Positions 26,166 through 34,322 of a DNA stretch of 37,464 bases are shown here, one piece after another; within the stretch, counting starts at the first letter, position 1, and each line of letters opens with the position of its first letter. The notes under the pieces are model-generated. The model was not told the origin of the DNA. It did no database searches and saw only the letters and a list, made by a program, of their open reading frames with translations. Both the position numbers and the translations under genes were made by a program. Source of the DNA: Candidatus Velthaea versatilis (lineage in GTDB: Bacteria > Vulcanimicrobiota > Vulcanimicrobiia > Vulcanimicrobiales > Vulcanimicrobiaceae); assembly GCA_003134035.1 (NCBI GenBank), contig PLAE01000193.1, positions 1 through 37,464 on the forward strand, read 5' to 3'.

Positions 26166-27761
26166 GCCGACTCCGGCTACGCGGCGCCGGCGCAGCCAGG
26201 CGTACACGAGCGCCAGCAGCGCCGCCGCGGACTTGCCGACAGCGACCAACGGGCGCGCGCGGCTGCGCCCGATCTCGAGCGGGCACCGGCCGATGAGCGA
26301 CTCGAGAAGATTCGTGTCGCGGGCGTTCGCCGGAAGTTCCTCGCGAAGTTCGGCCCAGCCGACGTAGCGTCGCGTCGCGTTTGCCAGCGGCCGATCGAAT
26401 GCCAGATGATCCGCCACGGCGACGACGGCCGATAACCGGAACGCATCGAAGCGTTCGAGAGCGACCAGCGCGTCGAAGAGCGCTCGCGCTTCGACGTTGA
26501 ACGCGCGCAGCTTGCGCGATAAGAGGACGACGTCACGCCACATCCGCAAGTCGCGCCCGTGATACAGGAGGTGCAGCGCCGAGGCCACCTCATCGAGAAC
26601 GCGCACGACGCCCGCCGGTCCCTCGACCTCGCGCGCCGACGCGACCAAGGCCGCGTAGTCGAGCGGTGCCGAGACGGTCCCGGGCGCCGCGAGCGCCGTG
26701 TGTACTTCGACCGGCACGTTAAGGCGCGGCGACGATAGCGGCTCGCGATGATGGTGCGTCTGCGCATACGCCGGCCGTGCGTGCGCCGGCCGCAGATCGG
26801 CATAGCCGGCTGCGCGTAACGCGGCCAGCGCAGCCGCCACGAAATGCGGCGGAACGAGCACGTCGACGTCGGCGGAAAACTGCAGGTCGGCCTGCGCCTC
26901 GCCGGCGCTCAAGCGCGCACCGCCCTTGAGGAAAATGTGCGGAATTCCGGCCGCCGCGAAGTGCTCGTGTACCTCGCGCACGCAATGAACGATCCGGCCG
27001 GCTTGCAGCGCGTTGATCCAGCGCGCGCGGCGAAAATGATCGTCGAGCGCGGGTGGGACGGCGACCCCCGCCTGCGCGGCCGCGGCGAGCCAGCCCGCAA
27101 AACAGCCGCCGAGGTGATGGCGCTGCGCGAAGGCGACCAGATCGGCTGGGGGCAGCACCGCGAGCGCGTCGATCGCGGCGGCGAAATGACCGCGCTCGAA
27201 CGCCGCCGTCGCGCGCAGCACCGGGCCGTAGGCGGGCGGAACGCTCAGACGCGCGGGATCGATTCGGAGCAGGCGGAGCGCGCCACGCACGCGACTGACG
27301 GCCGTGCGCAGCGGTCGCGAGCGGACATACCACCTGCCGCGACGTCGAAAGCGCGCATCGTCGAGTCGTGCCGCACCGGCTTGCGGACCGGCCCACACGG
27401 CGGCGACCCGGCCGACGACCGAACTCGCCGGCACGATTTCCTCGCGATCGGGAAACGCGTCGCCGGCCGTTACGAACGTCCTCACCGCCGCGTTACCACG
27501 CCAAACGCGCGTACCGCGCACGCCGGCGCCGAACGCGAATCGCTCGCCGCCGATCAAGCGATGCGCGACGAGCCCCGACTTCGTGACGAAGACCAGGATG
27601 TCGCCGACCCGCGGATCGTCGGTGAGCGGTTCAACGTCGATGACCATCCCCGCGCGCAGCAGCGGCTCCATACTTTTCCCAGCGATGGTCAGCCGGGCAC
27701 GCCCGCGGCGCGTTGCGACGAGCGCGACGAGTTCGGCCCGGGTGCCGGCCGATAGCTTCAC
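26151..27761 (-). CDS. Fusion of signal-peptidase-like S26 domain and NTP_transf_5-type nucleotidyltransferase
   Basis: A 536-residue fusion. Residues 1-115 resemble ER/SipW-type S26 peptidases: Ser30 in IAGKSMEPLL, His67 in SGLVAHRLIG (His replaces the bacterial Lys) and Asp101 in TAGDAFPDREE, then VVGRVAAVW. No membrane helix is visible, unlike true signal peptidases. From about residue 175 follows an uncharacterised nucleotidyltransferase of the type found in lasso and related clusters: GIPHIFLKGGARL, QFSADVDVLVPPH with the metal-binding Asp pair, VPVEVHTAL and ALHLLYHGRDLRMWRD. ATG 27761 overlaps the kinase stop by four bases. It may cut the leader and modify the peptide, or the peptidase fold may only bind it. 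Neither activity is proven. Confidence 0.78.
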   Translation of the reverse strand: MKLSAGTRAELVALVATRRGRARLTIAGKSMEPLLRAGMVIDVEPLTDDPRVGDILVFVTKSGLVAHRLIGGERFAFGAGVRGTRVWRGNAAVRTFVTAGDAFPDREEIVPASSVVGRVAAVWAGPQAGAARLDDARFRRRGRWYVRSRPLRTAVSRVRGALRLLRIDPARLSVPPAYGPVLRATAAFERGHFAAAIDALAVLPPADLVAFAQRHHLGGCFAGWLAAAAQAGVAVPPALDDHFRRARWINALQAGRIVHCVREVHEHFAAAGIPHIFLKGGARLSAGEAQADLQFSADVDVLVPPHFVAAALAALRAAGYADLRPAHARPAYAQTHHHREPLSSPRLNVPVEVHTALAAPGTVSAPLDYAALVASAREVEGPAGVVRVLDEVASALHLLYHGRDLRMWRDVVLLSRKLRAFNVEARALFDALVALERFDAFRLSAVVAVADHLAFDRPLANATRRYVGWAELREELPANARDTNLLESLIGRCPLEIGRSRARPLVAVGKSAAALLALVYAWLRRRRVAGVGCRRP

Positions 27762-28753
27762 CGCAGCGCCGCCGCGATGGCGTTCACCGTGTCGTCCGGG
27801 GTGCCCAACTGCAAACCGTACACGCTGATTGACCCGAATTCGCGCCTGAGCCGCGCAATGCGCTCGAGACCGCGTTCACGGCAGATCGTCGACAGCGCGA
27901 TCACCGGGAGCGCTTCGAGCGGCTCGCGCCGTTCGACATGCGGCTGCGCGGCTTGCCCCTCAATGATGAAGATCGCGTCGAGCCGGCGCGCCGGTCCGCC
28001 CGCCCCCGCGCCGGCCAACGTTCGCGGCCGCAGCGACACATCGTCTTGCGCGGGCAGTGCGCGCAGGACGGGCTCGAGCCGGTCGCCGATGGCACTACCG
28101 GCGAGCAGAGCGGCGCGCCCGCCGGCGCGCAGCGTCATCGCGCGCAGGAACGAGACGACGCAACCGTCGTCGATGATGCAGCGTTCGTCCGAATAGAGCG
28201 TGAAGCCGTGCCCAACGGCCGCGAGCGCCGTCGTCGTTTTTCCGGCCGTGCTCACGCCGGTGAGCGCGATGAGATGCGATGCCGATGCAATGACCGCCGC
28301 GTGCAAACCGAGCGCCGTTCCGCTGCTGAGATATTCGTGCATCGCGAAATTATCGGCGAAGAACACCAAGAGCGCATCGTCGAGGTCGCGCGGCCAGCAA
28401 CGGACGTGCTCGGGCGTTCGCCAGAAGAACGCTCCACGGTCGTTCACGACCGCGTAGACGGTGAGATCGGCCGCTCGTGTCGCGGGCATATCGCCGAAGC
28501 GATCGGCGAAGGCCGCCGCCGCCGATGCGCGCGAGAACCGCACCGCAATCGTCGAGCGGCCAACGCTAAACCGCACCTCGTGCCTCGCGAGAGCGGCGCA
28601 GGCCGCCGCCTCACGCACCGTCAACGCCCGCTCATCGAGGGACTCGAAGCGGACGCTTTCGGTCCGGCCGTTCACGTCGCGGCGGCCGCGTTCGTCATCC
28701 GCGCCCACGTTTGCGCGTCGCTCCGGGAAGGGGGATGCGGCGGCGCGTTTCAT
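27758..28753 (-). CDS. HPr kinase-like protein (HprK-related kinase)
   Basis: A 331-residue protein related to the C-terminal P-loop domain of HPr kinase/phosphorylase. The key segment reads ALGLHAAVIASASHLIALTG, then VSTAGKTT (P-loop, residues 166-174) and YSDERCIIDD (residues 187-196). The N-terminal 80 residues are poorly conserved. Homologues sit in lasso clusters, where characterised members phosphorylate the precursor's C-terminal Ser, and in a widespread uncharacterised set with PqqD-like and nucleotidyltransferase genes. Here it lies between the ABC exporter genes and the S26-nucleotidyltransferase gene, overlapping the latter by four bases. A role in sugar-PTS control is less likely, as no HPr gene is present. 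Kinase activity on the 23650 peptide is a hypothesis. Confidence 0.82.
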   Translation of the reverse strand: MKRAAASPFPERRANVGADDERGRRDVNGRTESVRFESLDERALTVREAAACAALARHEVRFSVGRSTIAVRFSRASAAAAFADRFGDMPATRAADLTVYAVVNDRGAFFWRTPEHVRCWPRDLDDALLVFFADNFAMHEYLSSGTALGLHAAVIASASHLIALTGVSTAGKTTTALAAVGHGFTLYSDERCIIDDGCVVSFLRAMTLRAGGRAALLAGSAIGDRLEPVLRALPAQDDVSLRPRTLAGAGAGGPARRLDAIFIIEGQAAQPHVERREPLEALPVIALSTICRERGLERIARLRREFGSISVYGLQLGTPDDTVNAIAAALR

Positions 28754-28808
28754 CGCTGCTACGATACTGCGGCGAACAAAACGGCGTCAACGGTCCACCG
28801 AACGCATG

Positions 28809-29621
28809 TCAATAGTGTCCGAGTGTTCCCTCACGGCGAGCGCGTTCGACGGCATAGCTGAGCGCAAGCAACGACGCCGGCAGCAGAATACCGCCCGCGA
28901 TCGCCAGCCAGACCACGTCACCCGCCGTCGCGGCGAGCGACTTGCCCGCGACGGCGGCGCGCAGTCCGCGCAGCATATGGGTGAGCGGCAGGCACCACGA
29001 CACGGCCTGCACGACGGGCGGAAAGAGCCGGGTGGGAAAGAGCGTTCCGGCCAGCAGCGTCGCCGCACCGCCGATGAGGTAGTCGCTGGGCGGGACTTGC
29101 CGGAACGCGATCACGCCGGCGGCGCTGAACAGCCCGATCGCGGACATCGTCACGACGCTCAAAACCGCAAACGTGAGCAAGGAGAGCGGATCGATCGCGT
29201 GCAGATCGAGCCCCATGAATGTCGCCGCGACGGCAAGGCTCAACGCCACTTGTGCGCAGCTCACGGTGATCGGCCACACCGCGCAGCCCGCCGCGAAGAG
29301 CCAGGCCGGGATCGACGTCGCGAAGATGGGTTCGAGGGTCCCAACGATCTGATCGTACCGGACGCTTTGCATGACGGCCTGCAGCGCGCTCGCGGCGAGC
29401 AGCATGAACGCCAAGTTGACGCTGACGTAAGCGAAGTATCCGCCGTGCGCGCCGTCGACGGCAAGCGCGCGGTGCGGATCGACCAGCCGTGAGACGAAAG
29501 AGAATCCGGCGATCGCGATGAGCGGGCTGATCCAGCGGGCCAGGAAGCCGAATGGCGCGCGCAGCGCCAGCAGCGCATCACGGCGCACGATCGCGCCGAG
29601 CTGCGCGGCCGCATCAGCCAT
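28809..29621 (-). CDS. ABC-2 type transporter permease
   Basis: A 270-residue inner-membrane permease of the ABC-2 export family with about six hydrophobic helices, for example LARWISPLIAIAGFSFVS, LAFMLLAASALQAVM and LLTFAVLSVVTMSAIGLF. The conserved end segment LFPPVVQAVSWCLPLTHMLR is typical of the family (pattern P..l....PlT....alR). ATG 29621 (MADAAAQLG) overlaps the end of the ATPase gene by eight bases, indicating coupled translation. It probably exports the product of the neighbouring peptide system, but ABC-2 pairs also export polysaccharides and drugs. A gap of 55 bases separates it from the kinase gene. Confidence 0.87.
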   Translation of the reverse strand: MADAAAQLGAIVRRDALLALRAPFGFLARWISPLIAIAGFSFVSRLVDPHRALAVDGAHGGYFAYVSVNLAFMLLAASALQAVMQSVRYDQIVGTLEPIFATSIPAWLFAAGCAVWPITVSCAQVALSLAVAATFMGLDLHAIDPLSLLTFAVLSVVTMSAIGLFSAAGVIAFRQVPPSDYLIGGAATLLAGTLFPTRLFPPVVQAVSWCLPLTHMLRGLRAAVAGKSLAATAGDVVWLAIAGGILLPASLLALSYAVERARREGTLGHY

Positions 29622-30423
29622 GGTGAGGAAGCCCGAAGAGCGCGCGAATCGGGCCGTCGTCACCGCGCTCTTGCGGGCGCTCAACGAACGTCAAACGCTG
29701 CGCGCGCAGCACGCCGACGCGGTCGCCGAGTTCGACCGCCTCGTCGATGAGGTTCGTCGCGACGATCACGGTCACGTTCGCCTGCGCGACGAGCGTCTCG
29801 CGCACGAGCCGGCGGACCTGCGCGGCGTGGCCCGGATCGAGCGCGTGCGTCGGCTCGTCGAGCACCAGCAGCTCGGGCTGGGTCAAAAGCGCTCGCGCGA
29901 CGAGCAGCCGCTGGCGAAGTCCGGACGAAAACGTAGCGAAGCGCCGGTCGAGAACCCGACCCAGATCGAGGATCTCGGCGACGTCCGTGATTCGCCGGTG
30001 CAGCGCGTTCGGGCCAATCCCGTCCAGCGCGCCGAAGAACGCCAGATTTTCACGAGCGGTCAGCCGGAAATAGAAGCCGCGTTCGCCGCCGGAGTAGCGA
30101 ACGCGGCGCTGGAGTTCGGGGGTCGAGCGGCGCCAATCAGCGCCGAAGACCCGCACGCTGCCGGCATCGGGCCGGGCCAACCCGGCGACGATCTTGAGCA
30201 ATGTCGACTTGCCGGCCCCGTTTTCACCGAGAACCGCGACCACTTCGCCGCGTCCGATCTTGAAGCTCACGCCCGCGAGGACCGGCGAGCGCCGCGTCCG
30301 GCCAAAGCCGAAGGCCGCCCGCTCAATCCAATCCTTCGTGACGTCGCGGACGTCGACGACCGGTTCGGCAGCGCTGCCGGCTTCGGCAAGCGACCAGGTG
30401 CTCTCAGCCCGGCAAGCGTCCAT
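29614..30423 (-). CDS. ABC-2 type transporter ATPase
   Basis: A 269-residue ATPase of the drug/polysaccharide-export kind, first gene of the reverse-strand operon. Walker A is GENGAGKST, followed by LLKIVAGLARPDAGSV. The signature is the variant FSSGLRQRL, with Walker B LLVLDEPTHALDPGH. A Gly/Arg-rich stretch before the core (FGFGRTRRSPVLAGV) resembles ATPases of capsule-type exporters. ATG 30423 starts MDACRAEST; the first 20 residues are weakly conserved and the true start may be slightly later. The stop lies inside the permease start, giving an eight-base overlap. Confidence 0.9.
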   Translation of the reverse strand: MDACRAESTWSLAEAGSAAEPVVDVRDVTKDWIERAAFGFGRTRRSPVLAGVSFKIGRGEVVAVLGENGAGKSTLLKIVAGLARPDAGSVRVFGADWRRSTPELQRRVRYSGGERGFYFRLTARENLAFFGALDGIGPNALHRRITDVAEILDLGRVLDRRFATFSSGLRQRLLVARALLTQPELLVLDEPTHALDPGHAAQVRRLVRETLVAQANVTVIVATNLIDEAVELGDRVGVLRAQRLTFVERPQERGDDGPIRALFGLPHHG

Positions 30424-30634
30424 CGCGCGATTTTACCGCGCCCGCACCGGCGCCCCTTCGGCGAAGGCACTGCTGTAATGCTGAGCCGCTGGACTTGCGC
30501 TGCACGAAGGTGTCGAGCGCAGCACCGCGAGCGGGATGATCCGGGTGTCCGCGCCCGCCCTAATCCAGGTCGGCAGCGGACTGCATCCAAAGAAAGTCGC
30601 CGCCCCTTGCCACGGCGCGCTATACTGGACCGTC

Positions 30635-31645
30635 ATGGCTCGCGTCGTCTCTGCTTTGCGGATCGGTCCGCACGAAATCTGGCCTCCGATCGTGCTTGCG
30701 CCGATGTCGGGCGTCACCAACCGTACCCTACGCGCGCTCTACAAACCCTTCGGGTTCGGACTGACGGTAACCGAATTCGTTTCGTCCAACGCGCTGCAGT
30801 TCGGCAGCGCGCGGACGATGGAAATGATTGACCAGCACGGCCTCGAGCAGCCGGTCTCGACCCAATTGTGGGGCAACGATCCCGCGATCATGGCGCAAGC
30901 GGCGAAAATCGTGCGTGAATGCGGCGCCGATATCGTTGACATCAACTTCGGCTGTCCGGCACCCAAAGTCACGAAAACCGAGGGCGGCAGCGCGTGTTTG
31001 CGTGACGTTTACCGCTGCGAGGCGATTATGCGCGCCGTCGTCGCGGCCGTCGATTGCCCGGTGACGATCAAGATGCGGTTGGGCTGGACGGAGAACGATC
31101 TGGTCTTCATCGACGTCGCCAAGCGCGCGCAAGCCGCCGGCGTGCAAGCGGTGACGCTGCACGCGCGGACCGCCAAGCAACTTTATCGCGGCAGCGCCGA
31201 CTGGCAGCGCATCGCCGAACTTAAGGCCGCCATCGACATTCCGGTCATCGGCAACGGTGATTTGACCGATGCGCACGCCGCGCTCGCGCGCATGCGTGAA
31301 AGCGGGGTCGACGGCGTCATGCTCGGCCGGGCGACGCTCGGCAATCCGTGGCTGGTGTCGGCGTTGCGCGCGCTCATGAACGGCGAGGTACCGGCACCCC
31401 ATCCGTCGGCCGCCGACCGTCTGCGCTTCGCCGTCGTGCACTACGAAACGATGGTCGCCGAATGGGGCGAAGCGCGTGCGGTCCCGCAGATGCGCAAGCA
31501 TCTCGGCTATTATCTCAAAGGTTTCTACGGCGCGAGCGACTTGCGTGAACGGCTGATGCGCACGCTCACCGCCGCCGAGACTCTGGGGTTGGTGCGGCAG
31601 ACGATCGCGCGGCTCGAATCGGTACCGGAATGCGCCGTCGCCTAG
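30635..31645 (+). CDS. tRNA-dihydrouridine synthase (DusB-like)
   Basis: A 336-residue FMN enzyme that reduces uridines in tRNA D-loops. Landmarks: IVLAPMSGVTNRTLRAL (FMN-binding start of the barrel), STQLWGNDP, DIVDINFGCPAPKVTK, GGSACLRD, VTIKMRLGW, VTLHARTAKQLYRGSADW and IGNGDLTDA followed by GVMLGRATLGNPWL. All match the bacterial Dus family, nearest DusB. The C-terminal helical domain with MRKHLGYYLKGF is present. ATG 30635 is chosen because homology begins there; TATACT lies nine bases before it and may be a -10 element with a very short leader. No neighbouring nusB/fis-type partner is seen. Confidence 0.93.
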   Translation: MARVVSALRIGPHEIWPPIVLAPMSGVTNRTLRALYKPFGFGLTVTEFVSSNALQFGSARTMEMIDQHGLEQPVSTQLWGNDPAIMAQAAKIVRECGADIVDINFGCPAPKVTKTEGGSACLRDVYRCEAIMRAVVAAVDCPVTIKMRLGWTENDLVFIDVAKRAQAAGVQAVTLHARTAKQLYRGSADWQRIAELKAAIDIPVIGNGDLTDAHAALARMRESGVDGVMLGRATLGNPWLVSALRALMNGEVPAPHPSAADRLRFAVVHYETMVAEWGEARAVPQMRKHLGYYLKGFYGASDLRERLMRTLTAAETLGLVRQTIARLESVPECAVA

Positions 31646-31700
31646 TGGACCGCGAACGCGCCGCTGCCGGCGGCGTCGGGCCCGCGCGTGTTCGCCGCAC

Positions 31701-32993
31701 GTGGACCCGCTAACGATGCCGGCGGCATCGCAGGCGATTTTCGACGAGACGTACGAAAACTACCGCGCTTACCTCAATCCGCCGCTGGCGCGCGTGATGA
31801 AGCTGTCGGGCAGTCCGGTCGAGATTTCGGCGCAGGGCTGTACGATCACCGACCATACCGGCAAGACGTATCTCGATTTCGCCGGCGGGTACGGCGTGTT
31901 CACGCTCGGCCACCGCCATCCGCGCGTGCTCGCCGCGGTGCGTGAGCAACTCGACGCCATGGCGCTTTCGGGCCGCACGATGTTCAACCCGATCATGGGC
32001 CGGTTGGCGAAACGTCTTGCCGAAATAACGCCGGGCGATCTGCAAATTTCGTTCTTCGCCAATAGCGGCGCCGAGGCCGTCGAAGGCGCGCTCAAGCTCG
32101 CGCGCGCCGCGACCAAACGCACGAAGATCGTTGCGACGGTCAACGCCTATCACGGCAAGACGCTCGGTGCGCTCAGCGTTAGCGGGCGGGCCTACTATCA
32201 GACGGCATACGCGCCGCTGGTCCCGGACGTCGTGCACGTGCCGTTCGGCGATCTCGACGCGCTCGCGGCCCAGACCGGCGACGCCGCCGCGTTCGTGGTC
32301 GAGCCCGTGCAGGCCGAAGGCGGCGTTCGTCTCGCACCGCCCGGCTATTTGCGCGCCGCGCGACAGGTGTGCGACCGCAGCGGTGCGCTGCTCATCATCG
32401 ACGAAGTGCAAACCGGTCTTGGCCGCTGCGGCACGCTCTTCGCGTGCGATGCCGAGGAGGTCGTCCCCGACGTGATGACGCTGGCCAAAGGCTTGTCGGG
32501 TGGAGTTATGCCGATCGGCGCGTACATCGCGCGCGCCGGCGCATGGAACGCGGCGTATGCGCGTGCGCCGCTCATGCACACGTCAACCTTCGGGGGCAAT
32601 GAACTCGCCTGCGCGGCGGCGCTGGCGGCAATCGCGGTGGTCTTCGACGACGATCTGGTGACCAACGCGCGCGAGCGCGGCGGCGAACTGTTGCACGGCG
32701 CGCAGACGATCGCGGCGCGCTATCCGGCGGCGGTGGCCGGCGTCCGCGGGGCGGGTCTGCTCGTCGGCGTCGAACTTACCAATGAAGGCTACGCCGGCAC
32801 GATCATCCCCGAGTTGCTCAAGCGCGGCGTCACAGCCGCCTGGACGCTCAACGCCCAGCAGGTCATCCGGCTCGAACCGCCGCTCATCGTAACGGCGGCG
32901 CAAATCGCAACCGCGCTGCATGCTCTCGAAGAAGCCGTCGGCGTCGCCGTCGCGCGGCTGGGTGCGCTGCCGCCGGCCGCCGTGGGCCGCTGA
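31701..32993 (+). CDS. Class III aminotransferase (putrescine/acetylornithine type)
   Basis: A 430-residue PLP aminotransferase of fold type I. Landmarks: FAGGYGVFTLGHRHP, FFANSGAEAVEGALKLAR, NAYHGKTLGALS, LLIIDEVQTGLGRCG (Asp234 holding the cofactor nitrogen) and MTLAKGLSGGVMPIGAYIA with the PLP lysine K263. TSTFGGNELACAAALAAI after it closely follows the putrescine aminotransferase pattern, so an omega-amine or ornithine substrate is likely. GTG 31701 begins MDPLTM, while ATG 31716 would also fit; neither has a good ribosome site. The next gene starts three bases after its stop, suggesting co-transcription. Confidence 0.9.
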   Translation: MDPLTMPAASQAIFDETYENYRAYLNPPLARVMKLSGSPVEISAQGCTITDHTGKTYLDFAGGYGVFTLGHRHPRVLAAVREQLDAMALSGRTMFNPIMGRLAKRLAEITPGDLQISFFANSGAEAVEGALKLARAATKRTKIVATVNAYHGKTLGALSVSGRAYYQTAYAPLVPDVVHVPFGDLDALAAQTGDAAAFVVEPVQAEGGVRLAPPGYLRAARQVCDRSGALLIIDEVQTGLGRCGTLFACDAEEVVPDVMTLAKGLSGGVMPIGAYIARAGAWNAAYARAPLMHTSTFGGNELACAAALAAIAVVFDDDLVTNARERGGELLHGAQTIAARYPAAVAGVRGAGLLVGVELTNEGYAGTIIPELLKRGVTAAWTLNAQQVIRLEPPLIVTAAQIATALHALEEAVGVAVARLGALPPAAVGR

Positions 32994-32996
32994 ACG

Positions 32997-33446
32997 GTGG
33001 CGTTCGTTGAAACGTCGATCGTCATCGACGCGCCCGCGCGCGACGTCTACGAATTAGCCAAAGAGCAGGAGCGTTTTCCCGAATTCATGCCCGACGTCGA
33101 GTCGGTGACGGTTCTCGAGCGCCGCGCCGCGTACGTGGTGACGCGCTGGAAAACGCTGATCGAGGACGCGCCGATCGAATGGACCGAAGAAGACCGTTTC
33201 GACGACGCCGCGCCGCGCATCGACTATAAACTCATCGAAGGCGACCTCGACACGTTTGAAGGTGCCTGGACCTTCGAGGATCGGTCCGGACGAACGCATG
33301 TGAAGCTCACGGTCGAATACGACTTCGGCGTTCCCACGCTGGCGGAATTGATCGGTCCGACGCTGGCCAAAAAAGTGCGCGAGAACTCCGAGATGATGTT
33401 GGCGGCGCTCAAGGCCGAGGCGGAAACCAAGGTTCGCGCCGGCTGA
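32997..33446 (+). CDS. SRPBCC (COQ10/polyketide cyclase-like) protein
   Basis: A 149-residue protein with the helix-grip fold of the START/COQ10 group, which binds hydrophobic ligands in a central cavity. Pattern: FVETSIVIDAPARDVYELAK, then FPEFMPDVESVTVLER, a strand-rich middle (WKTLIEDAPIEWTEEDRF) and a final helix LIGPTLAKKVRENSEMML. These features match coenzyme Q-binding and ribosome-associated RatA-like proteins, but a ligand cannot be named. GTG 32997 starts three bases after the aminotransferase stop, so the pair is probably one transcript. The convergent toxin gene begins six bases beyond its stop. Confidence 0.82.
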   Translation: MAFVETSIVIDAPARDVYELAKEQERFPEFMPDVESVTVLERRAAYVVTRWKTLIEDAPIEWTEEDRFDDAAPRIDYKLIEGDLDTFEGAWTFEDRSGRTHVKLTVEYDFGVPTLAELIGPTLAKKVRENSEMMLAALKAEAETKVRAG

Positions 33447-33451
33447 TCGGT

Positions 33452-33874
33452 TTATGCCCTGATTGTATTGATCGGGTACGTCAACACGCGAGCGTCGCGC
33501 GTTACGAATGCCAGACCCTCAACCTGTGTTTGTGCGATCATGATCCGATCGAATGGGTCGGCATGGATCGCTGGAAGGAGGCTGACGGCGAGTGCGTGTT
33601 CTTGGGTAATCGGAAGATCGATAAAGCCAAGAGCCTTCATCCTAGAGGGAACGTACATCAGCGGCGCGAGAGGCAGCGGAAGGTTTCCTTTCCCGTGTTT
33701 GATTGCGATTTCCCAAGCTACCGCAGAGGAGATATACACCTCGGTATCCGGATCCTCTATCGCTTCGCGCGCTGTGTCTTCGAGCTTGTCAGGCTCCTGG
33801 ACGGCCCACAAAAACGCATTTGTATCAAGCAAGATTCGTCGGGGAGCTGCTAGTTGGTCATCGTCGCTGTTCAC
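33452..33874 (-). CDS. PIN-domain toxin (VapC-like) of the Phd/VapC pair
   Basis: A 140-residue PIN ribonuclease. Acidic residues: D17 in ILLDTNAFLW, E55 in AVAWEIAIKHGKG, D106 and D109 in HADPFDRIMIAQ, and D127 in FVTRDARV. The HADPFDR pattern marks the large PIN subgroup often paired with Phd/YefM-type antitoxins, as here. The start ATG 33874 overlaps the antitoxin stop by four bases. It is not closely similar to the PIN toxin at 10002, which belongs with an AbrB-type partner, so the two modules arrived independently. All expected active-site residues are present. Confidence 0.9.
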   Translation of the reverse strand: MNSDDDQLAAPRRILLDTNAFLWAVQEPDKLEDTAREAIEDPDTEVYISSAVAWEIAIKHGKGNLPLPLAPLMYVPSRMKALGFIDLPITQEHALAVSLLPAIHADPFDRIMIAQTQVEGLAFVTRDARVLTYPINTIRA

Positions 33875-34116
33875 CGTAAATCGCCAGAATGAAAAAGCGC
33901 AGCGATCTCTTCGTCCGCAGCATCGAAGTCGGGACCGACGGAGACGAACCCGCGATCCATACCAAGTGCGCGTTTTCTGGGGGTGTATGGCACGAGGCGA
34001 GCGCAGGGAACGCCCGACACGGAGATGATAACTTCACTCTCTTGCCCGTCGCGTAATTCTTGCACAAACCGCGACAGGTGTGTCTTTGCCTCATGCATAG
34101 TGATCGTTTTGCTCAC
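33871..34116 (-). CDS. Phd/YefM-type antitoxin
   Basis: An 81-residue antitoxin with the N-terminal Phd/YefM DNA-binding fold (MHEAKTHLSRFVQELRDGQ, then VIISVSGVPCARLVPY) and an acidic C-terminal tail (DFDAADEEIAALF), which normally covers the toxin's active site. GTG 34116 and ATG 34098 are both possible starts; the latter removes six residues before the domain. A direct repeat lies just upstream of the GTG and may be the binding site for autorepression. It is coupled to the PIN toxin by a four-base overlap. Confidence 0.88.
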   Translation of the reverse strand: MSKTITMHEAKTHLSRFVQELRDGQESEVIISVSGVPCARLVPYTPRKRALGMDRGFVSVGPDFDAADEEIAALFHSGDLR

Positions 34117-34119
34117 GGC

Positions 34120-34142
34120 TTAGTCTACCACGTTTAGTCTAC
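34120..34142. repeat. Direct repeat, candidate operator of the Phd/VapC pair
   Basis: TTAGTCTAC occurs at 34120-34128 and again at 34134-34142, a period of 14 bases. On the coding strand of the toxin-antitoxin pair it reads GTAGACTAA twice, ending four bases before the antitoxin GTG. Such repeats at Phd/YefM promoters are usual repressor sites; binding is not shown. Confidence 0.6.
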
Positions 34143-34322
34143 TTGCTCAATGCCGATCCGTGAGGCGCGGACCACTCTCAAGAAAACGAAACTGGCGTGG
34201 CCGCTCTCCGGCTGCGCTGCGGTCCCCGTGCGACCTGCGGAGATTGAGGTCCGGTAAAGACCGGTGTGCGCCGAGTCAACGTCGCAGGAGGACCGACGAT
34301 GTGACGGGAGGGAGTGCGCACC

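Noticed and set aside
29518-30831. 437-codon forward open frame opposite the ABC-2 transporter genes
   Set aside because: The opposite strand carries Walker A, signature and Walker B motifs; this frame has none.
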